This document shows positions 1 through 6,411 of a stretch of DNA of 13,333 bases, in pieces; within the stretch, counting starts at the first letter, position 1, and each line of letters starts with the position of its first letter. Under the pieces are notes generated by a model. It was not told the origin of the DNA and made no database searches. It saw nothing but the letters and a program-made list of their open reading frames with translations. The position numbers were made by a program, and so were the translations under genes. Origin of the DNA: JAZFYD01 sp036443405 (GTDB lineage: Bacteria > Planctomycetota > PLA2); contig JAZFYD010000138.1 of assembly GCA_036443405.1 (NCBI GenBank), forward strand, positions 1 through 13,333. The letters are read 5' to 3'.

Positions 1-209
1 TCGAGGCCGTGACCGCAGCCGACCTCGAGCACCTTCTTGCCTGCGTATCCGGAAAAGTCCACCACCGTCGGCAGGTAGCGAAGTTTGTCGAACCGGTACG
101 CATCCAGATCCGCGAAGAAGCCCGCGCTTCCGGGCTCGTGCTTCGTCATCTCCATGTCGTGAATGCGCTCGTTCCAATACCGAGCAACGGCCTCGCGATC
201 CGACGTCAC
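1..209 (-). CDS. SAM-dependent methyltransferase, N-terminal part (runs off left edge)
   Basis: Only the first 69 codons are present; the gene continues beyond base 1. The translation opens MTSDREAVARYWNERIHDME and later has the glycine-rich SAM-binding motif I, VLEVGCGHGLD, at about residues 59-69, with the acidic and glycine residues typical of class I Rossmann methyltransferases. The substrate cannot be told. The GTG start at 209-207 overlaps the TGA stop of the upstream amidotransferase gene (GTGA). A GGAGG lies six bases before it, so start and translational coupling are well supported. As third gene after a glycosyltransferase and an AsnB-type amidotransferase, it probably modifies a sugar, peptide or lipid-linked precursor of a surface polymer; this is inference from context. 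The class assignment is firm and the role is not. Confidence 0.85.
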   Translation of the reverse strand, partial: MTSDREAVARYWNERIHDMEMTKHEPGSAGFFADLDAYRFDKLRYLPTVVDFSGYAGKKVLEVGCGHGL

Positions 210-2104
210 GCTGAACCTCCGGCCGGCGCGCCGACCACTTCCTCGTACCAACTTTCAAACATCAGGAGCGCGAACAGCACGTGAGCGTGGTTCGCCTTCC
301 CGGCTTGGTGTTCGTCCCATAGCCCTCGCACCCCCGCAACGTCGAAGAAGTCGTGCCGCGCAAGCCGGCGCGGATCGAACTTGGCTTCCGCCTCGTCGCG
401 AAGTTCGTTGCGAAGCCAGTTCTTCATGGGAATGCTGAACCCTTCCTTGGGTTTCTGAATGACGCGCTCGGGCAACAGGTCCTCGAGGCATTTGCGCAGG
501 ATGATCTTGGTCCGCCCGCCGTGCACGCGTACGGCCTCCGGCAGGCGCGCCACGTACTCGACCAGTTCGTGGTCAAGAAACGGTGTGCGGGCTTCAAGGC
601 TCACGGCCATGCTCATCCGGTCGACCTTTGTCAGGATGTCGTCGGGGAGCCATAGATGCATGTCGACGTACATCGCCCGCTCCATCGGCGAGAGAGCGGA
701 TGCGCGGGCGTCGATCTCGGCGACCATGCGCTCAAGTGCGCCGGCCGTCGCCGCGTTCATGTTCGGGCCGCGTACCAGCGCGCGCTTTTCCTCGTCCGCG
801 TGCAGCATCCAGCGCATGTGCCCGAGCTCTTCGGGCAGCGAGCTTCCATGCACGAATCGCTGCGCGCTGTTGATGAACCCCCGCTTCTTGCGGGTCGGCC
901 GCAGCGCGAGCAGGCCACGCGCGACCAAGCGCCGCAGCACTCTGGGAACGCGGTGGTACACGCGGTCGATCTCCTGCGCGCGATACGCGTGGTACCCGCC
1001 GAAGAGTTCGTCGCCGCCGTCGCCGCTTAGCACGACGGTGACGTGCTTCCGCGCGAGCTCGCTGACCAGGAACGTCGGATAGAGCGACGTGTCGGCGAAC
1101 GGCTCGTCGAGTTGGCGCGCCAGGCGCTCGGTCAGCTTCCAGGAATCCGGTCCGATCTGCTTCTCGACATGGTCGGTCTGGAAGCGGCGCGCGATCTCGC
1201 GGGCGTACTCCGTCTCGTCGTAGGTTTTGTCTTCGAATCCGATCGAGAATGTACGGACCGGATCCTGACCCGTTTCCCGCATCAAACCGACGATAGCGCT
1301 CGAATCGATGCCGCCGCTCAGAAACGCGCCAAGCGGCACATCCGCGATGCAACGGCGGCGAACCGCGCTGGCGAGCAGTGCGCGCACACGTTCGGCGGCG
1401 TCGGCCGGCGCCTTGTCGAGCCGATCGTTCGGCAGCGCCCACCACCGCTCGACCGTGACGCGATCGCGCGTGGCGACGATGCGATGGCCGGGTTCGAGCT
1501 TGCGCACGCCCTTCAGGATCGAATACGGCGCCGGTACGTAGCCGAGCGCGAGATAGAGATCGAGCGCCGTCGGGTCGACTTCGCGCTCCAGCGCGGGATG
1601 CGCGAGGAGGGCCTTCATCTCGGACGCGAACAGGAGCCAGTTGCCGCGCCGCGCGAAATACAGCGGTTTGATTCCCATGCGATCGCGCGCGATGACCAGC
1701 CGCTCGGCTTTCGCGTCCCAGATCGCGAGCCCGAACATGCCGTTCAGGCGCTGCAGGAAGTCGACGCCCTCCTCCTCGTACCCGTGCACCAGGACCTCGG
1801 TGTCGGATTGGGTCCGGAACTCGTGCCCCCTCCCGATCAACTCGTCACGCAGCTCGCGATAGTTGTAGATCTCTCCGTTCAGGATGGCGTGGACCTGGCC
1901 CGATTCGTTGGTCGCGGGCTGTTTACCCGTCTCCAGGTCGATGATCGAGAGACGGCGCATCGCGAGCCCGATGCCCGGAGCCGCCAGGTATCCGTCGTCG
2001 TCAGGCCCGCGATGGACCATCGCCGCAGCCATCGCTTCGAGCACGTCCCGGCCGGGCGCCGGAGCGCCGTGCGCTTGGGCGAACGCGCCCGCGATGCCGC
2101 ACAT
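206..2104 (-). CDS. asnB: Asparagine synthase (glutamine-hydrolysing)-type amidotransferase
   Basis: The 632-residue protein has the full two-domain plan of glutamine-dependent asparagine synthetases. The class II glutaminase domain starts MCGIAGAF, so Cys2 becomes the N-terminal nucleophile and the start is fixed. It includes RRLSIID (51-57), NGEIYN (76-81) and the Asp of SDTE (101). The synthetase domain has the ATP pyrophosphatase loop SGGIDSS (263-269) and SGDGGDELFGGY (360-371). It would release ammonia from glutamine and use ATP to amidate a carboxylate, classically aspartate. Length is normal and no key residue is missing. Homologues in exosortase and exopolysaccharide loci form a distinct group probably acting on sugar or surface substrates. 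The neighbouring glycosyltransferase, three bases upstream, and the nearby PEP-CTERM gene favour that use over housekeeping asparagine synthesis. The family is certain; the substrate is inferred. Confidence 0.93.
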   Translation of the reverse strand: MCGIAGAFAQAHGAPAPGRDVLEAMAAAMVHRGPDDDGYLAAPGIGLAMRRLSIIDLETGKQPATNESGQVHAILNGEIYNYRELRDELIGRGHEFRTQSDTEVLVHGYEEEGVDFLQRLNGMFGLAIWDAKAERLVIARDRMGIKPLYFARRGNWLLFASEMKALLAHPALEREVDPTALDLYLALGYVPAPYSILKGVRKLEPGHRIVATRDRVTVERWWALPNDRLDKAPADAAERVRALLASAVRRRCIADVPLGAFLSGGIDSSAIVGLMRETGQDPVRTFSIGFEDKTYDETEYAREIARRFQTDHVEKQIGPDSWKLTERLARQLDEPFADTSLYPTFLVSELARKHVTVVLSGDGGDELFGGYHAYRAQEIDRVYHRVPRVLRRLVARGLLALRPTRKKRGFINSAQRFVHGSSLPEELGHMRWMLHADEEKRALVRGPNMNAATAGALERMVAEIDARASALSPMERAMYVDMHLWLPDDILTKVDRMSMAVSLEARTPFLDHELVEYVARLPEAVRVHGGRTKIILRKCLEDLLPERVIQKPKEGFSIPMKNWLRNELRDEAEAKFDPRRLARHDFFDVAGVRGLWDEHQAGKANHAHVLFALLMFESWYEEVVGAPAGGSA

Positions 2105-2107
2105 CCG

Positions 2108-3343
2108 CTATCGCTCGCCCGCGCGCTGAAGCACACGGTCGTAGAGATCGACGACTTTGGCGACGTAGCCCTCGTCGGAGAAGTGCTCCGTGGCGAACTT
2201 CGCGCCCGCGTCACCGATCCGGCGCGCGTGCTCCGAATCGTCGTGTAACGCGAGAATGCCGTTTGCGAACCCCTCCGGCGTCGGTGCGACGAGTTCCGCC
2301 GTCTCCGACGTCAGGGTCTGCGTGTGCGTGGGTTTGTCCGTGGCGACGAGCGGCACCCCGGAGCGCAAGTACGAGTAGATCTTCAACGGCGTATTGGTTC
2401 CGCGCGATCGCGGCGACACGATGATATCCGTGGCCCTCAGGTATCCGGGGATGCGCGACGGATGGACCGTGCCGGTGAACGTGACCGATGACTCCACACC
2501 AAGGGTGTTCGCCATCGCCCTGTACTGCTCCACCTGGCCGGGCCGCCCCCCCACCATCAGCAGATGCGCGTTGGGCGCCTTTTGCGCGACCAGCTTCCAC
2601 GCGTCGAGGAGCAGGTCGAGCCCCTGGTACGTCTCGAAGGTCCCCGCATAGAGCGCGACCCACTTGTCGGTCAACCCGAACTCGTCACGCGGCGACGGGC
2701 CGTCCTCCTTGAAGACCGTACCGTCGTCGCCGGTGTTTTCGATCATTGCGTGCGGGGTCTCGCCGCAATCGGGCACGGCAACGTCGGCGAGGTCCTGGCA
2801 GATCGTGATCACGCCGTCCGCGGTGGTCAGCACACGCCGCTCCTGGCCGCGGAAGAACCGACGGAAAAGACCCAGGTCGTAGGCCTTGAAGTTCGACAGC
2901 TGCTGCGGAAGGCTGCTGTGCATGTCGTAGACGTGCAGCAGTTTGTGCTTCTTCGCCAGGCCGACACCGAAGAACGCGGCCTCCTCGTGCGTGTGGAGGA
3001 TGTCGTATTCGTTGTCGGCGAGGAGCCGGCGCGTGTGCCAGTAGAGCTTCCAGTCGAGAAAGACCTTGGCGATCGACGGTCCTATCTTCACGTCGTTCAC
3101 GAAAGCCGCACGCGGGGAACGGAAGATGCGCAGACCCGGCATCGGGATGTCTTCGCCGATGGGGTAGGTCGCGAGGTCGATCGTGTGGCCGGCGCTCAGG
3201 AGTGCACGAATTCTGTGCATCACGGAGAACGGGGTGCCGCGCGGGCGAAACCAGGGCTGCGGCGCGACCATCAGGATGCGCTTGCCCGTACGCTTCGGTT
3301 TTTCCTTGGACGCTTCTTTCACGGCGTGCATTGAAATCGACAT
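2108..3343 (-). CDS. Family 4 glycosyltransferase (GT-B fold)
   Basis: The 411-residue protein transfers a sugar from a nucleotide donor to an acceptor in the cytoplasm or at the inner membrane. The N-terminal Rossmann half begins RILMVAPQPWFRPRGTPFSV (22-41) and has DILHTHEE (114-121). The C-terminal half has the GT4 donor-site pattern: LYAGTFETYQGLDLLLDAW (231-249), LLMVGG (261-266), and SPRSRGTNTPLKIYSYLRSG (310-329) followed by VPLVATD. No signal peptide or membrane helix is visible. I chose ATG at 3343 because GGAG lies five bases before it. A TTG at 3358 would add five residues (MAGDG) but has no better site. It is the first gene of the glycosyltransferase-amidotransferase-methyltransferase operon and probably helps build a surface polysaccharide. 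Donor and acceptor sugars cannot be read from the sequence. Confidence 0.92.
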   Translation of the reverse strand: MSISMHAVKEASKEKPKRTGKRILMVAPQPWFRPRGTPFSVMHRIRALLSAGHTIDLATYPIGEDIPMPGLRIFRSPRAAFVNDVKIGPSIAKVFLDWKLYWHTRRLLADNEYDILHTHEEAAFFGVGLAKKHKLLHVYDMHSSLPQQLSNFKAYDLGLFRRFFRGQERRVLTTADGVITICQDLADVAVPDCGETPHAMIENTGDDGTVFKEDGPSPRDEFGLTDKWVALYAGTFETYQGLDLLLDAWKLVAQKAPNAHLLMVGGRPGQVEQYRAMANTLGVESSVTFTGTVHPSRIPGYLRATDIIVSPRSRGTNTPLKIYSYLRSGVPLVATDKPTHTQTLTSETAELVAPTPEGFANGILALHDDSEHARRIGDAGAKFATEHFSDEGYVAKVVDLYDRVLQRAGER

Positions 3344-3388
3344 TCCATCTCCGGCCAACCTGGATCTTGTTGGATCTTCTGCCCTTTA

Positions 3389-3437
3389 TCGGGGTTGTCG
3401 GCCGGAAAGCCGAGCCCCGACCGGCCGCCAGGGGCTC
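3389..3437 (-). repeat. Overlapping, mutually exclusive inverted repeats in glycosyltransferase leader
   Basis: Three perfect inverted repeats share bases. TCGGGG (3389-3394) pairs with CCCCGA (3415-3420). CGGCCGG (3399-3405) pairs with CCGGCCG (3421-3427). GAGCCCC (3412-3418) pairs with GGGGCTC (3431-3437). They lie 46-94 bases before the glycosyltransferase start, so its mRNA leader could adopt alternative stems. No T run follows on the minus strand. In DNA this GC-rich such repeats can occur by chance, so function is uncertain. Confidence 0.4.
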
Positions 3438-3556
3438 TTTCGCCCTCTTTTGAAACGGTTTACGGCACAAGAGGCCGATCGCACCGCCGTTGGCCGCCCA
3501 TGTGCCTTTGCCCGGGCGTGACTTTCCATTCGATCTTTGCGCGGAACATGACGGCC

Positions 3557-3574
3557 CGAACCGTTCTCGGTTCG
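3557..3574. promoter_or_regulatory. 18-bp inverted repeat, candidate activator-binding site
   Basis: CGAACCG and CGGTTCG are perfect 7-bp arms around TTCT. The dyad is centred about 206 bases upstream of the predicted sigma-54 transcription start at 3772, within the range where enhancer-binding activators of sigma-54 promoters usually bind. No T run follows, so it does not look like a terminator. Assignment to any regulator is inference. Confidence 0.4.
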
Positions 3575-3745
3575 CAATGCGGAACTCGGGAGACATCCGA
3601 GTGCGTCTCGCGGTCCGCACGTCGCGGGAGCGCGACACTCGATCGACCGGCCACGAGTTTCGTTGGTCAAAGTGACGCGGAAAAGTCCACTCACCGCACG
3701 GTTTCCGAAGCAAGCGTCTCACTACGAAGCGCAGCCTTGAAACCG

Positions 3746-3761
3746 TGGCCCATCCGTTGCG
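3746..3761 (+). promoter_or_regulatory. Sigma-54 (RpoN)-type -24/-12 promoter of the PEP-CTERM gene
   Basis: TGGCCCATCCGTTGCG matches the -24/-12 consensus TGGCACG-N4-TTGCW, including TGGC, TTGC and the required GG-N10-GC spacing (GG 3747-3748, GC 3759-3760). Mismatches fall in the CACG part and at the last base. Predicted transcription start is about 3772, giving a 96-base leader. In several exosortase bacteria PEP-CTERM genes are known to be controlled by sigma-54 with the PrsK/PrsR two-component pair; neither regulator gene is in this window. Confidence 0.55.
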
Positions 3762-3771
3762 TTCAACACCT

Positions 3772-3812
3772 ACCGTCGGCTGCAAGCCATGGCCGGCGGT
3801 CGAGTTTTTTTT
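3772..3812 (+). terminator. Hairpin followed by T8 in the PEP-CTERM leader (candidate attenuator)
   Basis: ACCGTCGGC (3772-3780) can pair with GCCGGCGGT (3792-3800) over nine base pairs, one of them G-U, around an 11-base loop. Four bases later comes a run of eight T (3805-3812). This has the form of an intrinsic terminator but lies 55-95 bases upstream of the PEP-CTERM start and begins at the predicted sigma-54 start. It may attenuate the gene, stop read-through from upstream, or be a stabilising 5' hairpin. Which of these applies cannot be told from sequence. Confidence 0.5.
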
Positions 3813-3867
3813 GTTCCGGCCAAACAGGGGACATCCCCCCGGCGGCCATGAAAGGAGTTCAGGAATC

Positions 3868-4719
3868 ATGATGGTCTGGCGCACCCTGATCCGACAACTC
3901 GCTCTGGGCCTCTCTTTGGTCGCCATGGCGAGTCTGTCCTTCGGAGCCCCCCTCAATGATCGTCCGAAGTTCGACGCGACGATCCTCGGCGATCTCGACG
4001 ACGCGTTCGATGACATCGCCACGGATGGCGATTACGAGAACATCGACGTCGTCGCCGATCAGCTCAAGCCCGCGCTCTGGCATCCCACCAGCAACGGCCT
4101 CGCGAACGCGTCGCTCGTGCTTGCGGGCATGCCCTATGGCGACAAGGACAACGGTCCGATCTCGTTGCCCTCGGGAATCAAGTTCGGTCTCTACAGTGCA
4201 TCCGACATGACCAAGCAGCTCGTGATCTTCGACACGGATCTCGCGAGCCTCGCTGGCGATTACCAGGTCAGCCTGTGGTTCAAGGACTTCGACAACAACG
4301 GAATCATCGATGCCAAGGCATACGTGCCCACGGAGGCCGCTCACAGCTCGGTCGACGACTTCGGCTTTGACTTCGGCTTCTTCCTGACGGTCGGACAGAC
4401 GACCTACTGGAGCGAAGACAGCAAGAACGGTGGCGCCGCGCACTTCCTCGCGTACAGGGCCGACGACAACGAGAACGTTGACCTCGGGATCCCCGGTATC
4501 GGCAGCGGCCTCGACGAGTCGCACTACTACACCGCGTGGGAAACGGGCGACACCAGCGGCCTCGGTCAGCTGAGCACGCTTCCGCAAGGCCTCTTCACAG
4601 ACTGGATCGTCCAGTTCGAATCGGTCACGCCGGCTCCCGAGCCCGGCACCATCGCGCTTGTCCTCGCCGGCGCTGCCGGTGCGGCAGTTCGCCGTCGTCG
4701 CAAGAAAAACGCGGCGTAA
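3868..4719 (+). CDS. PEP-CTERM sorting-domain secreted protein
   Basis: The 283-residue product has a Sec signal peptide at about residues 1-26 (MMVWRTLIRQ, then a hydrophobic stretch ending LSFG). At the C-terminus is the tripartite exosortase sorting signal: PEP at 257-259, a hydrophobic segment TIALVLAGAAGAAV (261-274) and the basic run RRRRKK (275-280). An exosortase (Xrt/EpsH family) is expected to process the tail, usually in step with exopolysaccharide export. The mature domain is acidic, with Asp-rich stretches (for example 42-63) and DFDNNGIID at 140-148, which could bind calcium. Residues about 170-252, with TTYWSEDSKNGGAAHFLAY and a DWIVQFESV end, recall DUF4114, but this is tentative. 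ATG 3868 follows AAAGGAG by ten bases; ATG 3871 is an equally possible start. A longer in-frame start at 3745 lacks a ribosome site and would bury the signal peptide. No exosortase gene is in view. Confidence 0.9.
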   Translation: MMVWRTLIRQLALGLSLVAMASLSFGAPLNDRPKFDATILGDLDDAFDDIATDGDYENIDVVADQLKPALWHPTSNGLANASLVLAGMPYGDKDNGPISLPSGIKFGLYSASDMTKQLVIFDTDLASLAGDYQVSLWFKDFDNNGIIDAKAYVPTEAAHSSVDDFGFDFGFFLTVGQTTYWSEDSKNGGAAHFLAYRADDNENVDLGIPGIGSGLDESHYYTAWETGDTSGLGQLSTLPQGLFTDWIVQFESVTPAPEPGTIALVLAGAAGAAVRRRRKKNAA

Positions 4720-4767
4720 ATAACCCAACCCAAACCTATAGCTCCAATACCAAAACCCGAATGCGAC

Positions 4768-4802
4768 GGCCCCTCCCACCGGAGGGGCCTTAGCATTTCT
4801 TT
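4768..4802 (+). terminator. Rho-independent terminator after PEP-CTERM gene
   Basis: GGCCCCTCC (4768-4776) and GGAGGGGCC (4781-4789) form a perfect nine-pair stem with loop CACC. It is followed by an interrupted T-rich tail TTAGCATTTCTTT. It lies 49 bases after the PEP-CTERM stop. The bases between are unusually A/C-rich (CCCAACCCAAACC) for this window. Confidence 0.85.
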
Positions 4803-4813
4803 GGGCGGTGATG

Positions 4814-4823
4814 GGCCCATGAC
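4814..4823. repeat. ATGGGCCCAT palindrome upstream of the hypothetical gene
   Basis: A perfect 10-bp palindrome lies about 12 bases past the terminator and 45 bases before the GTG start. It could be an operator, but nothing else supports this. Confidence 0.2.
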
Positions 4824-4868
4824 CGGATGCGCGCGCAACGGTGACTCGCCGATGTAACGCTGGACGCC

Positions 4869-5342
4869 GTGACGAGACGACGGTGGACGCTCGCGACGCT
4901 GATCTTCCTACCGTGCGGCCTCACACTCGCCGTCGTGTTTGCCGCGACTCCTGGATCCGAGATACGGCGCACGCTCGCGGATCGGCCCTCCCCCGAGATC
5001 CCGCGTCTAACCTGGCCGATCGGTGCCGGACCGGCTCCGCATAAGCGCCGCATGTCGGCCGAGCAAGCCGGCCGTGTTCATCTCGCGTTGGCGTGGGACG
5101 CGCTGCGAAAGGGCGACTGGAATGGTTGCCTCGCGCACGCCGCAATCGCGAGCGACCTCCGCGAAGGGGACCCCGAAGCGGAACGACTCACCTGGATCGC
5201 GGAAGATCGGATCGCGACCCTGACCCGCACTCTGCGAAGCCGTGCCAGCGGTCGGCTTCTGGTCGTGCGCGACAAAAAGAACGGCCGGTGGCTTGCGGTC
5301 ACGCGCAATCCCGGTCGAAACGCCGGTCACGAATCGCGCTGA
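4869..5342 (+). CDS. Hypothetical protein with N-terminal membrane or signal segment
   Basis: I do not recognise this 157-residue protein. After MTRRRW there is one hydrophobic segment at about residues 7-26, consistent with an anchor or signal peptide, though no clear cleavage site follows. A Pro-rich linker leads to a helical stretch at about 62-103, with LALAWDALRKGDWNGCLAHA resembling a single TPR-type helix pair. The end is basic (RDKKNGRW and onward). Codon use fits the local GC-rich pattern, which supports coding. Start is GTG at 4869; an in-frame TGA at 4842-4844 leaves no earlier usable start, and no clear Shine-Dalgarno is seen, a weakness of this call. It is convergent with the ferric ABC operon, the two stop codons lying 22 bases apart. 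No function is proposed. Confidence 0.6.
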   Translation: MTRRRWTLATLIFLPCGLTLAVVFAATPGSEIRRTLADRPSPEIPRLTWPIGAGPAPHKRRMSAEQAGRVHLALAWDALRKGDWNGCLAHAAIASDLREGDPEAERLTWIAEDRIATLTRTLRSRASGRLLVVRDKKNGRWLAVTRNPGRNAGHESR

Positions 5343-5375
5343 ACGCGTCGGGCCAAGGGTTGGGTCAGCGCTTTT
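5336..5375 (+). terminator. Weak hairpin between convergent genes, both stop codons in its arms
   Basis: GCGCTGA (5336-5342) and TCAGCGC (5365-5371) are perfect 7-bp arms separated by 22 bases and followed by TTTT on the plus strand. The left arm contains the TGA of the plus-strand hypothetical gene. The right arm contains, in complement, the TGA of the minus-strand ATPase gene. The long loop and short T run make it a weak intrinsic terminator, plausible for the plus strand only. Confidence 0.4.
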
Positions 5376-6411
5376 CCGTTGCCAGCACGACGGCGGGTTC
5401 GCGCGGGACCAGGCACACGGGTTCGCCCTCCTGGAATTCGCACCGGTAATCCGCCTGAATGATCCACACGGAATTCGCCCACCGAACGCGAAGCGTGACA
5501 TCGTGGCCCTTGAACTCGCGCGTGAGCACGATCCCGACCTCGCCGTCTTCCTCCGGGCGCGTCAACGCGATGTGTTCCGGCCGAAGCGCCAAGCGCACCC
5601 AACCACTCGCCTCGCGATCGAGGCGCACCGCCCCGAGCACGGTGGATGCCTCGTGGCCGCTCGCTTCTCCGTCGAAGAGATTGGTCGCCCCTAAGAACTG
5701 CGCGACGAACGCGCTGCCGGGCCGGCTGTACATCTCGCGCGCCGCGCCGATTTGCGCGACACGGCCCTCGTGCAGCACGGCCACCCGGTCCGCGAACGTC
5801 AGCGCCTCCTCCTGATCGTGCGTCACCAGGAGCACCGTCGTTCCGGAGGACTTCAACCGCTCGCGCAACCGCCGGCGAATCGACTCCCGCAACCCCGCAT
5901 CGAGGCTGCTGAACGGTTCGTCCATCAACAACACGCCCGGCCGCGGCGCCAACGCCCGCGCGAGTGCCACCCGCTGCCTCTCCCCGCCACTCAGCTCCTG
6001 CGGCCAACGATGCTCGTACCCGCCGAGCCCGACGTGCGCGAGCTCGTTGCGCACGATCTCCTCGCGTTCGCCGCGGTCCCGGCCACGCAAACCGAACGCG
6101 ACGTTTTTCGCCACATCGAGGTGCGGAAACAGCGCCTGCTCCTGAAACACGAATCCGAGCCCGCGCCGGTCCGGGGCGGTATGAGTGGCCGCGTTGGCGA
6201 CGACCGTGCCGCGCACGGAGACGCGCCCCGTCGAGATAGTTTCGAACCCGGCGATCGCCCGGAGGGTCGTCGTCTTCCCGGAACCCGACGGTCCGAGCAG
6301 CGCAACGATCTCGCCGGCCTGAACGTCGAAGCTGAGACCGCGCAGCACGCCGCCCTCGCCCGCGGGGTACCGCAGGCAAACGTCCTCGAGGCGCAACACG
6401 GTCTGGCTCAC
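5365..6411 (-). CDS. fbpC: Ferric-iron ABC transporter ATPase (FbpC-like)
   Basis: The 348-residue ATP-hydrolysing subunit would power the importer on the cytoplasmic face of the inner membrane. All nucleotide-binding motifs are intact: Walker A GPSGSGKT (40-47), Q-loop Gln90 in FVFQEQALFPHL, signature LSGGERQR (140-147), Walker B VLLMDEP (160-166), D-loop SSLD (168-171) and switch His198 in LVTHD. From about residue 240 comes a TOBE-like domain with LALRPEHIAL, as in the CUT1/FbpC/PotA group. That group also handles sugars, polyamines and sulfate; ferric iron is assigned from the adjacent binding protein. GTG start 6411-6409 overlaps the permease TGA (GTGA), indicating translational coupling. 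It is the last gene of the eight-gene operon. Confidence 0.9.
   Translation of the reverse strand: MSQTVLRLEDVCLRYPAGEGGVLRGLSFDVQAGEIVALLGPSGSGKTTTLRAIAGFETISTGRVSVRGTVVANAATHTAPDRRGLGFVFQEQALFPHLDVAKNVAFGLRGRDRGEREEIVRNELAHVGLGGYEHRWPQELSGGERQRVALARALAPRPGVLLMDEPFSSLDAGLRESIRRRLRERLKSSGTTVLLVTHDQEEALTFADRVAVLHEGRVAQIGAAREMYSRPGSAFVAQFLGATNLFDGEASGHEASTVLGAVRLDREASGWVRLALRPEHIALTRPEEDGEVGIVLTREFKGHDVTLRVRWANSVWIIQADYRCEFQEGEPVCLVPREPAVVLATEKR

Larger units (their letters stand above)
3344..3867. other. Divergent intergenic region
   Basis: About 520 bp separate the minus-strand glycosyltransferase operon from the plus-strand PEP-CTERM gene. I see no convincing gene; reading frames crossing it have poor codon use and no ribosome site. 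It contains overlapping inverted repeats near the glycosyltransferase leader (3389-3437), an 18-bp inverted repeat (3557-3574), a sigma-54-like promoter (3746-3761) and a hairpin plus T8 (3772-3812), listed separately. A short direct repeat of TGGATCTT, period ten, lies at 3361-3378. I found no clear sigma-70 promoter for the minus-strand operon. Confidence 0.8.

Noticed and set aside
1043..2248. Long plus-strand frame opposite the amidotransferase gene
   Set aside because: Antisense shadow caused by GC-rich codon bias; the minus-strand gene has all catalytic motifs.
3491..3506. Second GG-N10-GC match in the intergenic region
   Set aside because: The TTGC half is degraded on the plus strand and the reverse reading also lacks TT; no gene is placed to use it on the plus strand.
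3848..3871. Seven-codon frame (MKGVQES) whose stop overlaps the PEP-CTERM start
   Set aside because: No ribosome site in front of it, and it contains the AAAGGAG that serves the real gene; probably chance.
2685..4022. 445-codon minus-strand frame spanning the intergenic region
   Set aside because: It overlaps the glycosyltransferase and PEP-CTERM genes in other frames, has Arg/Pro/Ala-rich shadow composition, no ribosome site and no recognisable domain.
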